Source of the DNA: Parashewanella tropica
GTDB taxonomy: Bacteria > Pseudomonadota > Gammaproteobacteria > Enterobacterales > Shewanellaceae
Assembly (NCBI RefSeq): GCF_004358445.1
Contig: NZ_CP037951.1
Coordinates: forward strand, 1,661,501-1,725,500
Length of the DNA stretch: 64,000 nucleotides
Direction: 5' to 3'
Part shown: positions 34,790-44,159 of the stretch, in pieces
Position numbering within the stretch: position 1 is the stretch's first letter
Layout of the letters: each line of letters starts with the position of its first letter
Translations under genes and position numbers: made by a program
Notes under the pieces: model-generated
Told to the model about the DNA's origin: nothing
Databases searched by the model: none
Seen by the model: only the letters and a program-made list of their open reading frames with translations

Positions 34790-35992
34790 TTATTCCTCAA
34801 GGATTGATGTTTGATTTTCAAGAAGTTTTGATACAGAAAAGATATCTTTATCTCCTCGGCCTGATAAGTTCACAACCAGTAAGGTATCCTCTGTCGCTTG
34901 CTGTGCCATTTTATAGGCATAAGCTAAAGCATGTGATGATTCTAGCGCGGGAATAATACCTTCTGATTTTGCTAATAATTGGAATGCTTTTAAAGCTTCG
35001 TCATCGGTAGCCGACACATAAGTGCCACGACCAGATGCATGTAGCTCAGCATGTTGAGGCCCCACTGATGGAAAGTCTAGCCCTGCGGAAACCGAATAAG
35101 ATTCTTCAACTTGACCATGTTCATTTTGCATTAGCGGAGATTTCATACCAAAGAATATTCCCGTTCTTCCATGAACCAAAGGCGCACCATGCATTGGCGT
35201 ATCAATGCCTTTGCCAGCTGGTTCAACGCCAATTAATGCTACGCTTTGTTCTTCGATAAAATCAGCAAAGAGCCCAATAGCATTAGAACCACCACCAACA
35301 CATGCAATGACAGCATCAGGTAATTTGCCTTCTTTTTCTAATATTTGTTGTTTGGCTTCCTCTCCAATCATCTTTTGAAATTCACGAACGATAGTTGGAT
35401 AAGGATGAGGGCCAGCCGCTGTACCAAGTAAATAGTGAGCCTTATCATAGTTACCCGTCCAGTCGCGCATGGCTTCGTTACAGGCATCTTTTAAGGTTGC
35501 AGCACCAGCGGTTACAGGGATAACTTCAGCTCCCATTAATTTCATACGAAATACGTTAGGCGATTGACGCTCAACATCTTTGGCACCCATATATACTTTG
35601 CATTTTAAGCCTAATAAAGCGCAAGCCAAAGCTGTTGCAACGCCATGTTGCCCAGCTCCTGTTTCGGCAATGATTTCTTTTTTACCCATGCGCTTAGCCA
35701 GTAATGCTTGACCTAATACCTGATTAGTTTTGTGAGCGCCACCATGAAGTAAGTCTTCTCGTTTTAGATAAATTTTGACTTTAGGGTTGGGGCTAAAGTT
35801 ACGGGTTAAGGTTAGTGCTGTTGGTCGTCCAGCGTAATCCTTGAGTAATGAAAGAAACTCTTGTTGAAACTCTGGGTCAGACTGGGCATCAATAAACGCT
35901 TGCTCTAATTTCTGCAGGGCAGGCATTAGGGTTTGGGGAACGAATGCACCACCAAACTCACTGAAATAAGGATTTAATTTAAATGTCGTCAT
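34790..35992 (-). CDS. trpB: TrpB, tryptophan synthase beta subunit
   Basis: Condenses indole with serine using PLP. It has 400 residues, the Schiff-base lysine in GGAHKTNQ (Lys88) and the phosphate loop GGGSNAIG. It forms the alpha2-beta2 complex with TrpA encoded next door. Confidence 0.98.
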   Translation of the reverse strand: MTTFKLNPYFSEFGGAFVPQTLMPALQKLEQAFIDAQSDPEFQQEFLSLLKDYAGRPTALTLTRNFSPNPKVKIYLKREDLLHGGAHKTNQVLGQALLAKRMGKKEIIAETGAGQHGVATALACALLGLKCKVYMGAKDVERQSPNVFRMKLMGAEVIPVTAGAATLKDACNEAMRDWTGNYDKAHYLLGTAAGPHPYPTIVREFQKMIGEEAKQQILEKEGKLPDAVIACVGGGSNAIGLFADFIEEQSVALIGVEPAGKGIDTPMHGAPLVHGRTGIFFGMKSPLMQNEHGQVEESYSVSAGLDFPSVGPQHAELHASGRGTYVSATDDEALKAFQLLAKSEGIIPALESSHALAYAYKMAQQATEDTLLVVNLSGRGDKDIFSVSKLLENQTSILEE

Positions 35993-36005
35993 GGTGATTT
36001 ATGCC

Positions 36006-37394
36006 TTAATAGTTTCTTAATAGGGTAAACACTTGTTGGATCTTTTCTGCATCTTTGATCCCTGCGGATGCTTCTAAACCAGAGTTAAAATCTAATCCGT
36101 AAAATCCTTGATTCATTGCTTCGGTGGCGTTTTTAGGCGAAAGTCCCCCCGCCAACCAAGTACTGGATTTACTATCAATTGGCATGGTCCAATCAAACGC
36201 ATCGCCTGTACCGCCAAATTGATCTTGGCTTTTGGTGTCTAACAACAGTCTATCCGAATTGTTCACTACAAAATGGACTTGATTATTTTCATCAACTGCA
36301 ACGGCTTTGGTGACTTTTGTCGATAATCCTGAAATGGTAAAACGAGCTTTAAGCTGCTGAATAAAATCAGTTGATTCCTTGCCGTGAAGCTGAACAGAGT
36401 GTAAACCAAGCCTGTGGCTTAGAGAGACGATATCATCAATGCTTTGGTCAACAAACACACCTACAAAATTGAGCCCTCTCTGAGCATGGCGATGATGTTC
36501 TGTAATACTCGCCGCAGTCTCTGGTGAAACGTAACGAGGAGATTTTGGGGTAAATATGAATCCGATGTGAGTCGCACCAGCGTTGGCTGCAGCTGAACTG
36601 TCTTCGATGCGAGTTATCCCACAGACTTTGTTATTGCCATAAACGAGTTGACGACAAGCAAGGTCTAAATCACCTTCAGCCATCAATGAACTTCCAACTA
36701 AAAATCCATTAACTAAAGGAGCGAGTTGTTTCACTTGCTGATTGGTGTAAATGCCTGACTCACTGACAATGATTTTGTCTTTACCGATTAGAGGAGCAAG
36801 TTTACGCGTTGTATCTAAATCAGTAGAAAGATCACGAAGGTTGCGGTTATTGATACCAATGATTGCAGCATCTAAGTTAATTGCGCGTTGAAGCTCCTCT
36901 TCATTAGAGACTTCCGTTAAAATATCCAGTTGATATTGTTTGGCAATGGTAGCTAGAGCTTGGTATTGCTCATCACCTAAAACCGATAGCATTAATAAAA
37001 TTGCATCTGCGCCATGATGAGCGGCCAATTTAATTTGATAACCGTCAACAATAAAGTCTTTGCATAAAATAGGTTGGTTAACCAGCTTTCTCACTATGGC
37101 TAAGTTTTCAAAGCTGCCTTGAAAAAACTGCTCATCGGTAAGTACAGAAATTGCGCTGGCGTAACGACGGTAAATGCTACAGATTTCTCCAAGGTGAAAA
37201 TCTTCACGGATCAAACCTTTAGAAGGACTTGCTTTTTTACACTCAAAAATAAAACCGGTTGGTTCTTCTTTTAGGGTGTCATATAAGCTTTTAAGTGAAA
37301 TTTTTGGTTGTAATTGTTCTTCAGGGTATCGAACTTTCAGCTGTTCAATATGTTCAACCTTAGTCGCAACAATTGTTTGTAAAATCGTAGACAT
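36006..37394 (-). CDS. trpCF: TrpCF, bifunctional IGP synthase / phosphoribosylanthranilate isomerase
   Basis: A fusion of two barrels, 462 residues. The N-terminal half is indole-3-glycerol phosphate synthase (FECKKASPSKG at about 50-60, CKDFIVDGYQ, GINNRNLRDL, SESGI). The C-terminal half from about residue 255 is phosphoribosylanthranilate isomerase (KVCGITRIED, LLLDTKSQDQFGGTG with the acid Asp). The fusion is the usual form in enteric and marine gammaproteobacteria. Confidence 0.96.
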   Translation of the reverse strand: MSTILQTIVATKVEHIEQLKVRYPEEQLQPKISLKSLYDTLKEEPTGFIFECKKASPSKGLIREDFHLGEICSIYRRYASAISVLTDEQFFQGSFENLAIVRKLVNQPILCKDFIVDGYQIKLAAHHGADAILLMLSVLGDEQYQALATIAKQYQLDILTEVSNEEELQRAINLDAAIIGINNRNLRDLSTDLDTTRKLAPLIGKDKIIVSESGIYTNQQVKQLAPLVNGFLVGSSLMAEGDLDLACRQLVYGNNKVCGITRIEDSSAAANAGATHIGFIFTPKSPRYVSPETAASITEHHRHAQRGLNFVGVFVDQSIDDIVSLSHRLGLHSVQLHGKESTDFIQQLKARFTISGLSTKVTKAVAVDENNQVHFVVNNSDRLLLDTKSQDQFGGTGDAFDWTMPIDSKSSTWLAGGLSPKNATEAMNQGFYGLDFNSGLEASAGIKDAEKIQQVFTLLRNY

Positions 37395-37396
37395 TC

Positions 37397-38416
37397 TTAC
37401 TTCTCCAAACCTGCAATAAGCAGAGCTAACTTTTTATAGCCTGCATCTGTATTCAAAATTTGTAATGCGCGTTGTACGCCTTCTTTTGGTGAATTGGCGA
37501 GTCCACTAAGGTAGATCGCACCGCCAGCATTAGCGGCAACGGCTGCAATATGAGCAGGCTTTCCTTGCCCAGATAATATTTGGCGACTGATTTGAGCGTT
37601 TTCAGCAGGCGTTCCGCCTTGTAATTCTTTTACTTGGTACTTGTCTAGGCCTAAAGAGTTAGGCGTGAGCAAAGAAGTTGTTAGTTGTCCATCTTTGAGT
37701 TCACAAACAAAGGTTTCTCCATGCACCGCAACCTCGTCCAAGCCACAACCATGAACCACCATCGCACGCTTTACACCAAGATTTAGTAGTACCTTTGCAA
37801 TAGGTTCGACTAATAATTCATCATAAACGCCAAGCAAAATAGCATCAGGTCTGGCAGGATTAACTAATGGGCCGAGTAAATTAAAAATGGTGCGTGTTTT
37901 TAGTTCCTTGCGAACAGTGGCGGCATATTTAAAGCCACTATGATAAGTAGGAGCAAACAAGAAACTGATCCCTGTTTTCGCTAATAACTGGCTGGCAACT
38001 TCTGGGGATATGCTTACATCCACGCCTAATTGGGATAAAACATCAGATGAGCCTGATTTACTTGATACCCCTTTATTACCGTGTTTTGCAATATTTGCTC
38101 CAGCCGCAGCAGCCACAAATGCAGCTGTGGTGGATATGTTGATGGTATTAAAGCCATCTCCACCAGTTCCGACAATATCTACAATATTTGAGACATTATT
38201 GCGATTAAACGCTTTTGCATGAGCAAGCGAAGCTTCGGCCGCACCACATATTTCGTCAACGGTTTCTCCGCGTACTTTCATCGCCGTGAGTAAACCTGCT
38301 AGTTGTATGTCATTAACTTGATTGGTAATGATGTCATCAAAAACACATTTCATTTGCTCGCGATTTAAAGACTGTCCATTAAACACTTTCTGAAATAATG
38401 CTTGGCTGTTGTTCAT
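37397..38416 (-). CDS. trpD: TrpD, anthranilate phosphoribosyltransferase
   Basis: Transfers phosphoribose from PRPP to anthranilate. 339 residues with the PRPP-binding VGTGGDGFNTINIST and KHGNKGVSSKSGSSD. It is a separate gene from trpG, unlike the fused enteric trpGD. It starts 1 base after the trpG stop. Confidence 0.97.
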   Translation of the reverse strand: MNNSQALFQKVFNGQSLNREQMKCVFDDIITNQVNDIQLAGLLTAMKVRGETVDEICGAAEASLAHAKAFNRNNVSNIVDIVGTGGDGFNTINISTTAAFVAAAAGANIAKHGNKGVSSKSGSSDVLSQLGVDVSISPEVASQLLAKTGISFLFAPTYHSGFKYAATVRKELKTRTIFNLLGPLVNPARPDAILLGVYDELLVEPIAKVLLNLGVKRAMVVHGCGLDEVAVHGETFVCELKDGQLTTSLLTPNSLGLDKYQVKELQGGTPAENAQISRQILSGQGKPAHIAAVAANAGGAIYLSGLANSPKEGVQRALQILNTDAGYKKLALLIAGLEK

Positions 38417-38417
38417 T

Positions 38418-39005
38418 TTACTCTCCTGAAAAAGTGCTTAAATAAGTTAATGATTGAATTAATAGCTCACTACCACGAGTCGTTAAAATTGATTCGGGGT
38501 GAAACTGAAATCCGAGAACTGGATGCTGTTTATGGGCAATAGCCATAGGCAAACTTTCGGTGTAGGCAATCACCTCAAGACTACTTGGAACTTGGGTTGC
38601 CACTAAACTGTGGTATCGAGCAACCGGTAAAGGTGAAGGCAATTCACCAAACACTTTATGCATTGTGTGATTAATAGGGCTGGCTTTACCATGAACGGTT
38701 TGAGGTGCTTTATCTACCTTACCACCGTAGTGTTCTACTAAGGCTTGATGACCTAAGCAGATCCCAAGAATAGGTAATTGACCAGAAACCAATTCGATAA
38801 GCTTCATCATACAGCCTGCATTTTTTGGTGCACCTGGGCCGGGAGATAAAACCAGAACAGCATCATTATCGGCTAGAATTTTTTCAGCGAGATATTCAGC
38901 ATTTAAATCATTGCGATAAATGTATACCTGATGACCCAAGCTACGAAATTGATCAACTAAGTTGTAGGTGAAGGAATCAAAGTTATCTAATAGGTAAATG
39001 TTCAT
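38418..39005 (-). CDS. trpG: TrpG, anthranilate synthase glutaminase component
   Basis: A class I glutamine amidotransferase of 195 residues: nucleophile Cys83 in GICLGHQAL, the oxyanion strand LSPGPG, and the His/Glu pair in FQFHPES near the C-terminus. It supplies ammonia to TrpE. Its start overlaps the trpE stop by 4 bases (coupling). Confidence 0.96.
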   Translation of the reverse strand: MNIYLLDNFDSFTYNLVDQFRSLGHQVYIYRNDLNAEYLAEKILADNDAVLVLSPGPGAPKNAGCMMKLIELVSGQLPILGICLGHQALVEHYGGKVDKAPQTVHGKASPINHTMHKVFGELPSPLPVARYHSLVATQVPSSLEVIAYTESLPMAIAHKQHPVLGFQFHPESILTTRGSELLIQSLTYLSTFSGE

Positions 39006-40552
39006 AGTCCACCTCCAAGTTGGATAGCTGAAATAACGGCTTGGGCTTTTTGACGGGTTTCATCGGCTTCGGCTTGTGGGTCTGAGTCAAACACCACTCC
39101 AGCTCCTGCTTGGATATGGGCAATGTCATCTTTTACATAGGCGGAGCGGATCACGATACAAGTGTCCATGTCTCCATGAGAATTGATATAACCCACTGCG
39201 CCTCCGTAGCTACCTCTACGCTGACCTTCAACTTGCCTGATCAATTGGCTGGCCTTAATTTTTGGTGCTCCGGTTAATGTACCCATATTCATGCAAGCTT
39301 GGTATGCATGAAGGGCGTCTAGTTGTGGTTGAAGTTGACCTGTAATTCGACTGACCAAATGCATGACATGTGAATAGCGATCAACTTTAAGTAACTCTGG
39401 AACTTTGCGAGTCCCTGCTTGGCTGATTCGAGCGATATCATTTCGTCCTAAATCGACTAGCATCAAATGTTCTGCCAATTCTTTTTTGTCTAACCTTAAC
39501 TCAAGCTCTATACGGCAGTCTAAATCGGCATCAATGTTGCCATGCTCGTCTTTGCCACGCTTTCTTGTTCCGGCAATAGGGTAGATTTCCACTTGATTTG
39601 AGTCTGCTTCATATTTCAGGGCACTCTCAGGAGATGCACCAAACAAAGTGAAGTCTTCACCACGGAAATAGAACATATATGGGCTTGGGTTTGTCTGTTT
39701 AAGCTTACTATATGCTCCCAGTGTATTAGGGCAGGGCAAACTAAAACTACGAGAAGGAACAATTTGAAAAATATCGCCTTCAATGATGTGTTGCTTAAGT
39801 TCAGAAACGTGATTTTTAAATGTTTCGTCGCACATATTTACGCTGGGTTCAGCATCAACACACGTTGCTGATAAAGCTGCTGGTGGCATTTGTGTTAGGT
39901 GCATAATTTGCTGCGAACGATCGGCTAATTTCGCGGTATTGGATTCATCAAAATTAAATGAATAGGTCGTTAAACAGGCTTTCTTTTGGGTGTGGTCTAA
40001 AGTAATAAGTTGTTCTGCTAGATAGAAAACATAATCAGGTGTTTGATTATCTCCTTGTTTCACTTTAGGTAAAGATTCTATGCAAGCGATAAAATCGAAA
40101 GCAAATACACCGCCAAGAAATATTGGTTGGTGTTCAGACGTTTTTTCGTCAAGGTTAAGAATGGCACGAAGCCCATCTAATGGAGATTGAGCTAATAACT
40201 TTTGGTCTTCATCTAAAACATCGTGGTTTGGTTCAAGTGTGATAATTAAGCTCTTGCCAGTTAATTGCTGCTCAAGGTTTTCAAATTTAAGTGCTATTTG
40301 TGGGAGTAAGTATTGGCTATTTTTAGTCAAAGCTACAAAAGTTAAGATTTGATCGTCGCAACGAATCATCATTGCTGCATCTGTCATTATAAGACTTTTA
40401 AGATGAGCTTTACTGTCTATCTCTGCAGATTCTAACAGCATAGAATGGCTACAATTTTGGGTAACCAATTGATATAAACTCAATGGATCGGCTTGATAGC
40501 TGATCTTATTATTTACCGCCGAAAATTGAAGCTTACTTTTCATTTCTAGCAC
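39002..40552 (-). CDS. trpE: TrpE, anthranilate synthase component I
   Basis: A 516-residue chorismate-using enzyme. It has the tryptophan feedback motif LLES (about 39-42), and the catalytic regions PSPYMFYFRGED, IYPIAGTRKRG, LMLVDLGRNDI and GTLTGAPKIKA. The longest frame begins at 40552 (MLEM); the internal ATG at 40543 (MKSKLQ) is a possible alternative. It is first structural gene of the operon, downstream of a leader peptide and attenuator. Confidence 0.97.
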   Translation of the reverse strand: MLEMKSKLQFSAVNNKISYQADPLSLYQLVTQNCSHSMLLESAEIDSKAHLKSLIMTDAAMMIRCDDQILTFVALTKNSQYLLPQIALKFENLEQQLTGKSLIITLEPNHDVLDEDQKLLAQSPLDGLRAILNLDEKTSEHQPIFLGGVFAFDFIACIESLPKVKQGDNQTPDYVFYLAEQLITLDHTQKKACLTTYSFNFDESNTAKLADRSQQIMHLTQMPPAALSATCVDAEPSVNMCDETFKNHVSELKQHIIEGDIFQIVPSRSFSLPCPNTLGAYSKLKQTNPSPYMFYFRGEDFTLFGASPESALKYEADSNQVEIYPIAGTRKRGKDEHGNIDADLDCRIELELRLDKKELAEHLMLVDLGRNDIARISQAGTRKVPELLKVDRYSHVMHLVSRITGQLQPQLDALHAYQACMNMGTLTGAPKIKASQLIRQVEGQRRGSYGGAVGYINSHGDMDTCIVIRSAYVKDDIAHIQAGAGVVFDSDPQAEADETRQKAQAVISAIQLGGGL

Positions 40553-40576
40553 CTATTATTAAAATTGAAGCATAAA

Positions 40577-40599
40577 AAAACCCGCATTTTGCGGGTTTT
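40577..40599 (-). terminator. trp operon attenuator
   Basis: On the minus strand AAAACCCGC-AAAAT-GCGGGTTTT followed by more T, between the trpL leader peptide and trpE. This is the conditional terminator of classical trp attenuation. Confidence 0.88.
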
Positions 40600-40648
40600 A
40601 TGTGTCTTATTCTGTTTGCTTTATTTATTTTGCATGCACAGCATCACA

Positions 40649-40711
40649 CTACCCGCGATTGAGGAAGTGCCACCACCAGTTGATGATTTGAAGAGCTGCA
40701 TTAAAATTCAT
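40649..40711 (-). CDS. trpL: TrpL, trp operon leader peptide with three consecutive Trp codons
   Basis: A 20-codon ORF, too short for ordinary gene calling: ATG at 40711, TAG at 40649-40651, with TGG TGG TGG at 40670-40678 inside the run NWWWH. When charged tRNA-Trp is scarce, ribosomes stall on the Trp codons and the downstream attenuator is not formed. The following 45 bases and the attenuator hairpin at 40577-40599 complete the arrangement. A TTGACA hexamer at 40775-40780 (minus strand) could be its -35 box, but I could not place a convincing -10 at normal spacing. Confidence 0.88.
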   Translation of the reverse strand: MNFNAALQIINWWWHFLNRG

Positions 40712-40879
40712 GTGTTTAGTAATATATAAAATAAAGTCAAAATGTATTTATAGGAAACACCAGCTTGCGCTAAGTGTCAACACTTTTTACGTTAAACCGC
40801 TTTTAATATTGATACCAATTAAGTATTACCCCATGATTAATAACAGTTTTTAGACTCTAAAAGACATATTTTTATTCGT

Positions 40880-41077
40880 TTATTTATCATACTTTTTTCT
40901 TAAGATACCGTCAAAATACTGTGTGTCATTGGGTCTATCTTCAAAGTTTTCTTCAAAGTCATCACGACAATTTGGGTTACAAAAGCCAACAATATAGCCT
41001 CGATATTCAGTCAACGAGTCTTCTTTAACCGCTTTGCCTGAACGCGGACAAAAATTATTAATTGTTTTTGATGCCAT
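40880..41077 (-). CDS. Small YHS/TRASH-like metal-binding protein
   Basis: A 65-residue protein with FCPRSGKAV near the N-terminus and YIVGFCNPNCRDDFEEN, the CxxC-like and FCNxxC arrangement of YHS/TRASH treble-clef modules that bind a metal through cysteines. Proteins of this type are sometimes mislabelled as glutathione S-transferase. A single gene, with no partner. Confidence 0.65.
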   Translation of the reverse strand: MASKTINNFCPRSGKAVKEDSLTEYRGYIVGFCNPNCRDDFEENFEDRPNDTQYFDGILRKKYDK

Positions 41078-41359
41078 AGTTAGTGAATCCTATAAGGGTT
41101 ATGCACATGCAAACTATACTTATTTGCGGAAAATAGCTGCTTTACAAGGTATTTGGGCTACTTACAGTGCGAATCAATACACTAAAGATTGGTGATACGA
41201 ATCTTGCTTTGACTGTTGAGAGCATAAGTATTCAGAAAGAAGTACAAATACTCAGAACTTTTCTAACATTAACGCTAGATAGTCTAATATCTATGCAATT
41301 TGATATTTTGTCAATGTATGACAGAGGGAAGATTTTCTGTCAGAGAAGGAATCAATAAC
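41078..41359. other. Gene-free stretch between the YHS-like gene and the RluA-like gene
   Basis: The 282 bases hold the promoter of the YHS-like gene. I see no gene, repeat or terminator that I can support. A plus-strand frame inside it has no ribosome-binding site and no recognisable sequence. Confidence 0.4.
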
Positions 41360-42211
41360 TCACAGGCACAATCTTAACGTATCATCAAGAACAAAGTTGT
41401 ATCTTTGCTTAGTGATAGGGCATACGAATGCCAGTAAAACAGATTGCAATTGAAGATCCCTTGATTCATCACCAGCCAAGCCGTGCAGCCTATCTCCTAC
41501 AATTGGAAAGCCAATATAGCTCAAATGTTTTCGGATCTGATGTTTTCGTCCAGTGAGTAATTTCACATCAACCAATGAGTATTTTTCGTTTTTATTTACA
41601 AATGAGAAAATACTCGAAGAAGGTTTATCATCAATGGGATGTTCTACTAAATAATTTTGAGGAATAGTTGAAAAATCACCATGAACAATAGCCTGATATC
41701 GTTTATCAATTTGTCTTGAACTAAACATTTCAGAAAATAGGCGAGCAGCCTTTTTTGTATGGCAAAGTAAAATGAGGCCAGAAGTCGCTCGATCAAGCCG
41801 GTGGACTAAAAAAACTGGCCGTTCATTTTTACCAGATATTTTGTGAAAATTAGTCTCAACCCAACGATTAATACTCAAGTGATCTACCCAACGACTACCT
41901 TGGCAATTGAGTCCATAAGGTTTAAACCAGACGCTGAATACATCACCATCAAAAATTAGTTTTGGCACGGATGGTGATTGCTGTAGTAGCTCGGCGTTGT
42001 AATTCAGCTCTAGCTTATCACCTGATAATAAAGGTTTACTTGCGCGTCTCAAACGTTGTTTACTTTTACCTCTACATAACCATACTGCTCCTTTTTGCAT
42101 TGCGTCCTTTATTTGAGCTTGTGAGAGTTGTGATGACGAAGCAAGTAACAGACTCGCCTTTCGATGACAATTACTCTCATCAATTGATATGGTTAATTCT
42201 AAAGTATCCAT
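41360..42211 (-). CDS. RluA-family pseudouridine synthase
   Basis: A 283-residue RluA-type enzyme. It has the catalytic motif HRLDRATSGL with Asp140, and the later family segments KRYQAIVHG, LLTGRKHQIRKHL and FPIVGDRLHG. An N-terminal S4-like region precedes the catalytic domain. The target RNA site is not predictable from sequence. It is the last core gene before the integron's distal end. Confidence 0.88.
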   Translation of the reverse strand: MDTLELTISIDESNCHRKASLLLASSSQLSQAQIKDAMQKGAVWLCRGKSKQRLRRASKPLLSGDKLELNYNAELLQQSPSVPKLIFDGDVFSVWFKPYGLNCQGSRWVDHLSINRWVETNFHKISGKNERPVFLVHRLDRATSGLILLCHTKKAARLFSEMFSSRQIDKRYQAIVHGDFSTIPQNYLVEHPIDDKPSSSIFSFVNKNEKYSLVDVKLLTGRKHQIRKHLSYIGFPIVGDRLHGLAGDESRDLQLQSVLLAFVCPITKQRYNFVLDDTLRLCL

Positions 42212-42370
42212 GATTACCGCAGTTCGAGAAGCGAGTTGTGCATTATATACATTTATTACTGAGTAGTAAGGAGTGTTTAGTTGAAATCTATGAGTTGATT
42301 TACATGTAGGAATAATTGCCTTGTAGCATGGCAGATCGAATGATTACTTTTGCCTTTCTGTTAAGCCTAA

Positions 42371-42610
42371 TTATTTGGTGTCAGTACTTGATTTCTCGGG
42401 TGTGTCGTTACAAATCGAACAACTATTACCATTTTTAGAGTGATATAGTCTTGTACAAATAAAGACACTTGTAGCAATAAATGACCAAATGGCAGCAGCT
42501 AAAATAGCGTGGTAGGTTTCATAGTCTTTAAAATAATAAACTGCCCATAACAACAAAAAGACAACTGTAAATACCTTAGTTGCTCGTAAAAACCAAAATT
42601 TTAAACTCAT
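42371..42610 (-). CDS. Small membrane protein, paralogue of an integron cassette protein
   Basis: A 79-residue protein with two transmembrane helices and a C-terminal CxxC (NSCSICNDTPEK). It is a close paralogue of the cassette gene at 59014-59250: both share a run of more than 15 identical residues ending FICTRLYHSK, and the tail ICNDTP. No attC is visible around this copy, so it is probably a cassette gene stranded beyond the present array end. Function unknown. Confidence 0.65.
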   Translation of the reverse strand: MSLKFWFLRATKVFTVVFLLLWAVYYFKDYETYHAILAAAIWSFIATSVFICTRLYHSKNGNSCSICNDTPEKSSTDTK

Positions 42611-42681
42611 AATCTAATCTCCTTGATTATTGAATAAGTTAATCTAGTTTTCTCGCTTGCTGGTGAAGTAGCTATTCGGTT

Positions 42682-43146
42682 TTAATGGATCCAAAAAGGA
42701 ATTTTTCTTTTGGTCCATTTAGCAAATTGCATCTTTTCACCGATGTAAAATTGTCTGTAAGCTAATACAGCGTCATTTATATTTTTGTACTTTTCTGGCA
42801 TTGCCTGTGGAAAAGGGGTCAATCCTTTTCTTTCATATTTGAACTCTTCAAGTTCAGGCAATACAGAAATTGATTTATGATCGTTTGCTTTATCAAAGCG
42901 GTATCTATATTCGTTGTTAAGCTCTACAGCTAGAGTTCGAAGCCACTCAAAATTGTCGTAAGACTCTTCGACCCATAATACACAAGGGTGATTCATATGA
43001 GTCGATTTATAAGGTGTAACAAAGCCTTTCTTATTAAGGGCTGTACAAAGCAGTTGAACACTTTCAAGGATCATTTTTATAGCATGTTGATCACAGTGAT
43101 ATTGTGCACACTTTTTTATGTTAGTATCAAGAATAAATATATTCAT
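42682..43146 (-). CDS. Conserved phage-type hypothetical protein
   Basis: A 154-residue protein that begins MNIFILDTN and has AQYHCDQHAIKMILES, NHPCVLWVEES and FPQAMPEKYK; these patterns recall a family of uncharacterised proteins common in phages and prophages, often with His and Cys in the first 25 residues. I do not know the reaction. It lies outside the recognisable attC array. Confidence 0.55.
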   Translation of the reverse strand: MNIFILDTNIKKCAQYHCDQHAIKMILESVQLLCTALNKKGFVTPYKSTHMNHPCVLWVEESYDNFEWLRTLAVELNNEYRYRFDKANDHKSISVLPELEEFKYERKGLTPFPQAMPEKYKNINDAVLAYRQFYIGEKMQFAKWTKRKIPFWIH

Positions 43147-43222
43147 TCTTCAGTCAAAATAGACTTTGATTACTTCTAGTTTAATTGATGTCTGCTATTT
43201 TTCGACTCATTCTTGAGTTTTA

Positions 43223-43432
43223 TTACGCTTGAATAAGCTTTTGAACTTTTCGATTATTTCTTTCCCAAGAAGCAAAACTATAAAAAAATACTTCCCCAGC
43301 AACAATAAGGCCTGTCGTAAAAGCTGCTATTTGTGCTTTGCTTATATCTATAAACGGCAATATTGGTATCGCACACCAAGCTAAAATAGATAAAATCAGT
43401 AAGGAGTAACCGAGTACTTTTTTCATAGTCAA
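43223..43432 (-). CDS. Small membrane protein
   Basis: A 69-residue protein with two transmembrane helices (YSLLILSILAWCAIPILPFI and AAFTTGLIVAGEVFFYSFA) and a basic tail. It lies just left of the array end and looks like a cassette-type gene. Not recognised. Confidence 0.5.
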   Translation of the reverse strand: MTMKKVLGYSLLILSILAWCAIPILPFIDISKAQIAAFTTGLIVAGEVFFYSFASWERNNRKVQKLIQA

Positions 43433-43529
43433 TAAAAGGACGATAAACAGAAACCCTATATTTTATCACAAGACAGGCAATACGAACTTATTTCCCGAGT
43501 TAGGTGTATGGGCTATAAGTGATCCTCTC

Positions 43530-43609
43530 TGCGTCCGATTAACGGGCAAGCGGTGTCTGGCAAAATTAGGAGTGCAGCGAAGGAGCCAAGCAGTATTTGT
43601 TCTTGTTAT
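43530..43609 (-). repeat. attC 1, degenerate family A; distal end of the integron
   Basis: About 80 bp alignable to family A (AACGGGCAAG, then GGAGCCAAGCAGTATTTGTTCTTGTTA), but the low-end core TAACGCC is replaced by TGCGTCCG. The core needed for recombination is lost, which fits the old distal end of the array. Confidence 0.7.
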
Positions 43610-44061
43610 ATACCACAACGATCACTTCTAATTTGTAAATTAAACTGTGGTTTTTTGTAGCTATCTGTCTTTTCTTTGACATCAATAGAAACATAGCCGC
43701 CTTTTTTTAAATACTGCAAAAGTTTCTCGTTATTACACACTTTGTCCACTAAAAAGTCTTCAAAATCACCTTTTGAATTTTGGCTATTCCCATTTCTTTT
43801 TTTTGTATTGGAACTAAACAAGAAATGAAATGCATTATCTGATTTTCCAGCATATTGCAATTGGAGATAATTATGTTCAAAATAATTTGAATACTCTTCA
43901 TTTTTTTCATTGTCTTGAATTTCAGGAAAAAAACTCCAGATAGCTAAGTAGGATATTCCAATCAAGAAAATTCCAATGATAACCTTTGCTTCATTTAGCT
44001 TGTACCACTTAATAAATTTGAGTGGGTTAAACATTGCACGTCCTTGGAATATGACGCCCAT
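43606..44061 (-). CDS. Cassette gene, membrane-anchored protein
   Basis: A 151-residue protein with one transmembrane helix (AKVIIGIFLIGISYLAIWSFF) near residue 24, then a soluble domain ending QIRSDRCGI. Its stop lies in attC 1 and its start lies just left of attC 2. The true start is probably the ATG at 44034 (MFNPLKF), nine codons in. Not recognised. Confidence 0.55.
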   Translation of the reverse strand: MGVIFQGRAMFNPLKFIKWYKLNEAKVIIGIFLIGISYLAIWSFFPEIQDNEKNEEYSNYFEHNYLQLQYAGKSDNAFHFLFSSNTKKRNGNSQNSKGDFEDFLVDKVCNNEKLLQYLKKGGYVSIDVKEKTDSYKKPQFNLQIRSDRCGI

Positions 44062-44126
44062 TTAATGGGCAAATGGTGTTTGGCTATAATTTTGGAACGC
44101 AGTGACAAAAGCCAAACAGTATTTGT
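44053..44126 (-). repeat. attC 2, family A, left part; interrupted by insertion sequences
   Basis: GACGCCCATTTAATGGGC ... AGCCAAACAGTATTTGT, most of a family A attC. It stops abruptly where an IS3-type remnant begins. The missing end, TATTTGTCCCTGTTGAATTG and onward, is found at 45809-45836, so one attC was split. Confidence 0.8.
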
Positions 44127-44159
44127 GATCTTGCCCCGAAAAAGTGGACACATTCCACT

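Noticed and set aside
41167-41358. Plus-strand 63-codon frame upstream of the RluA-like gene
   Set aside because: No ribosome-binding site, no recognisable domain, and it lies in an AT-rich gap between two minus-strand genes.
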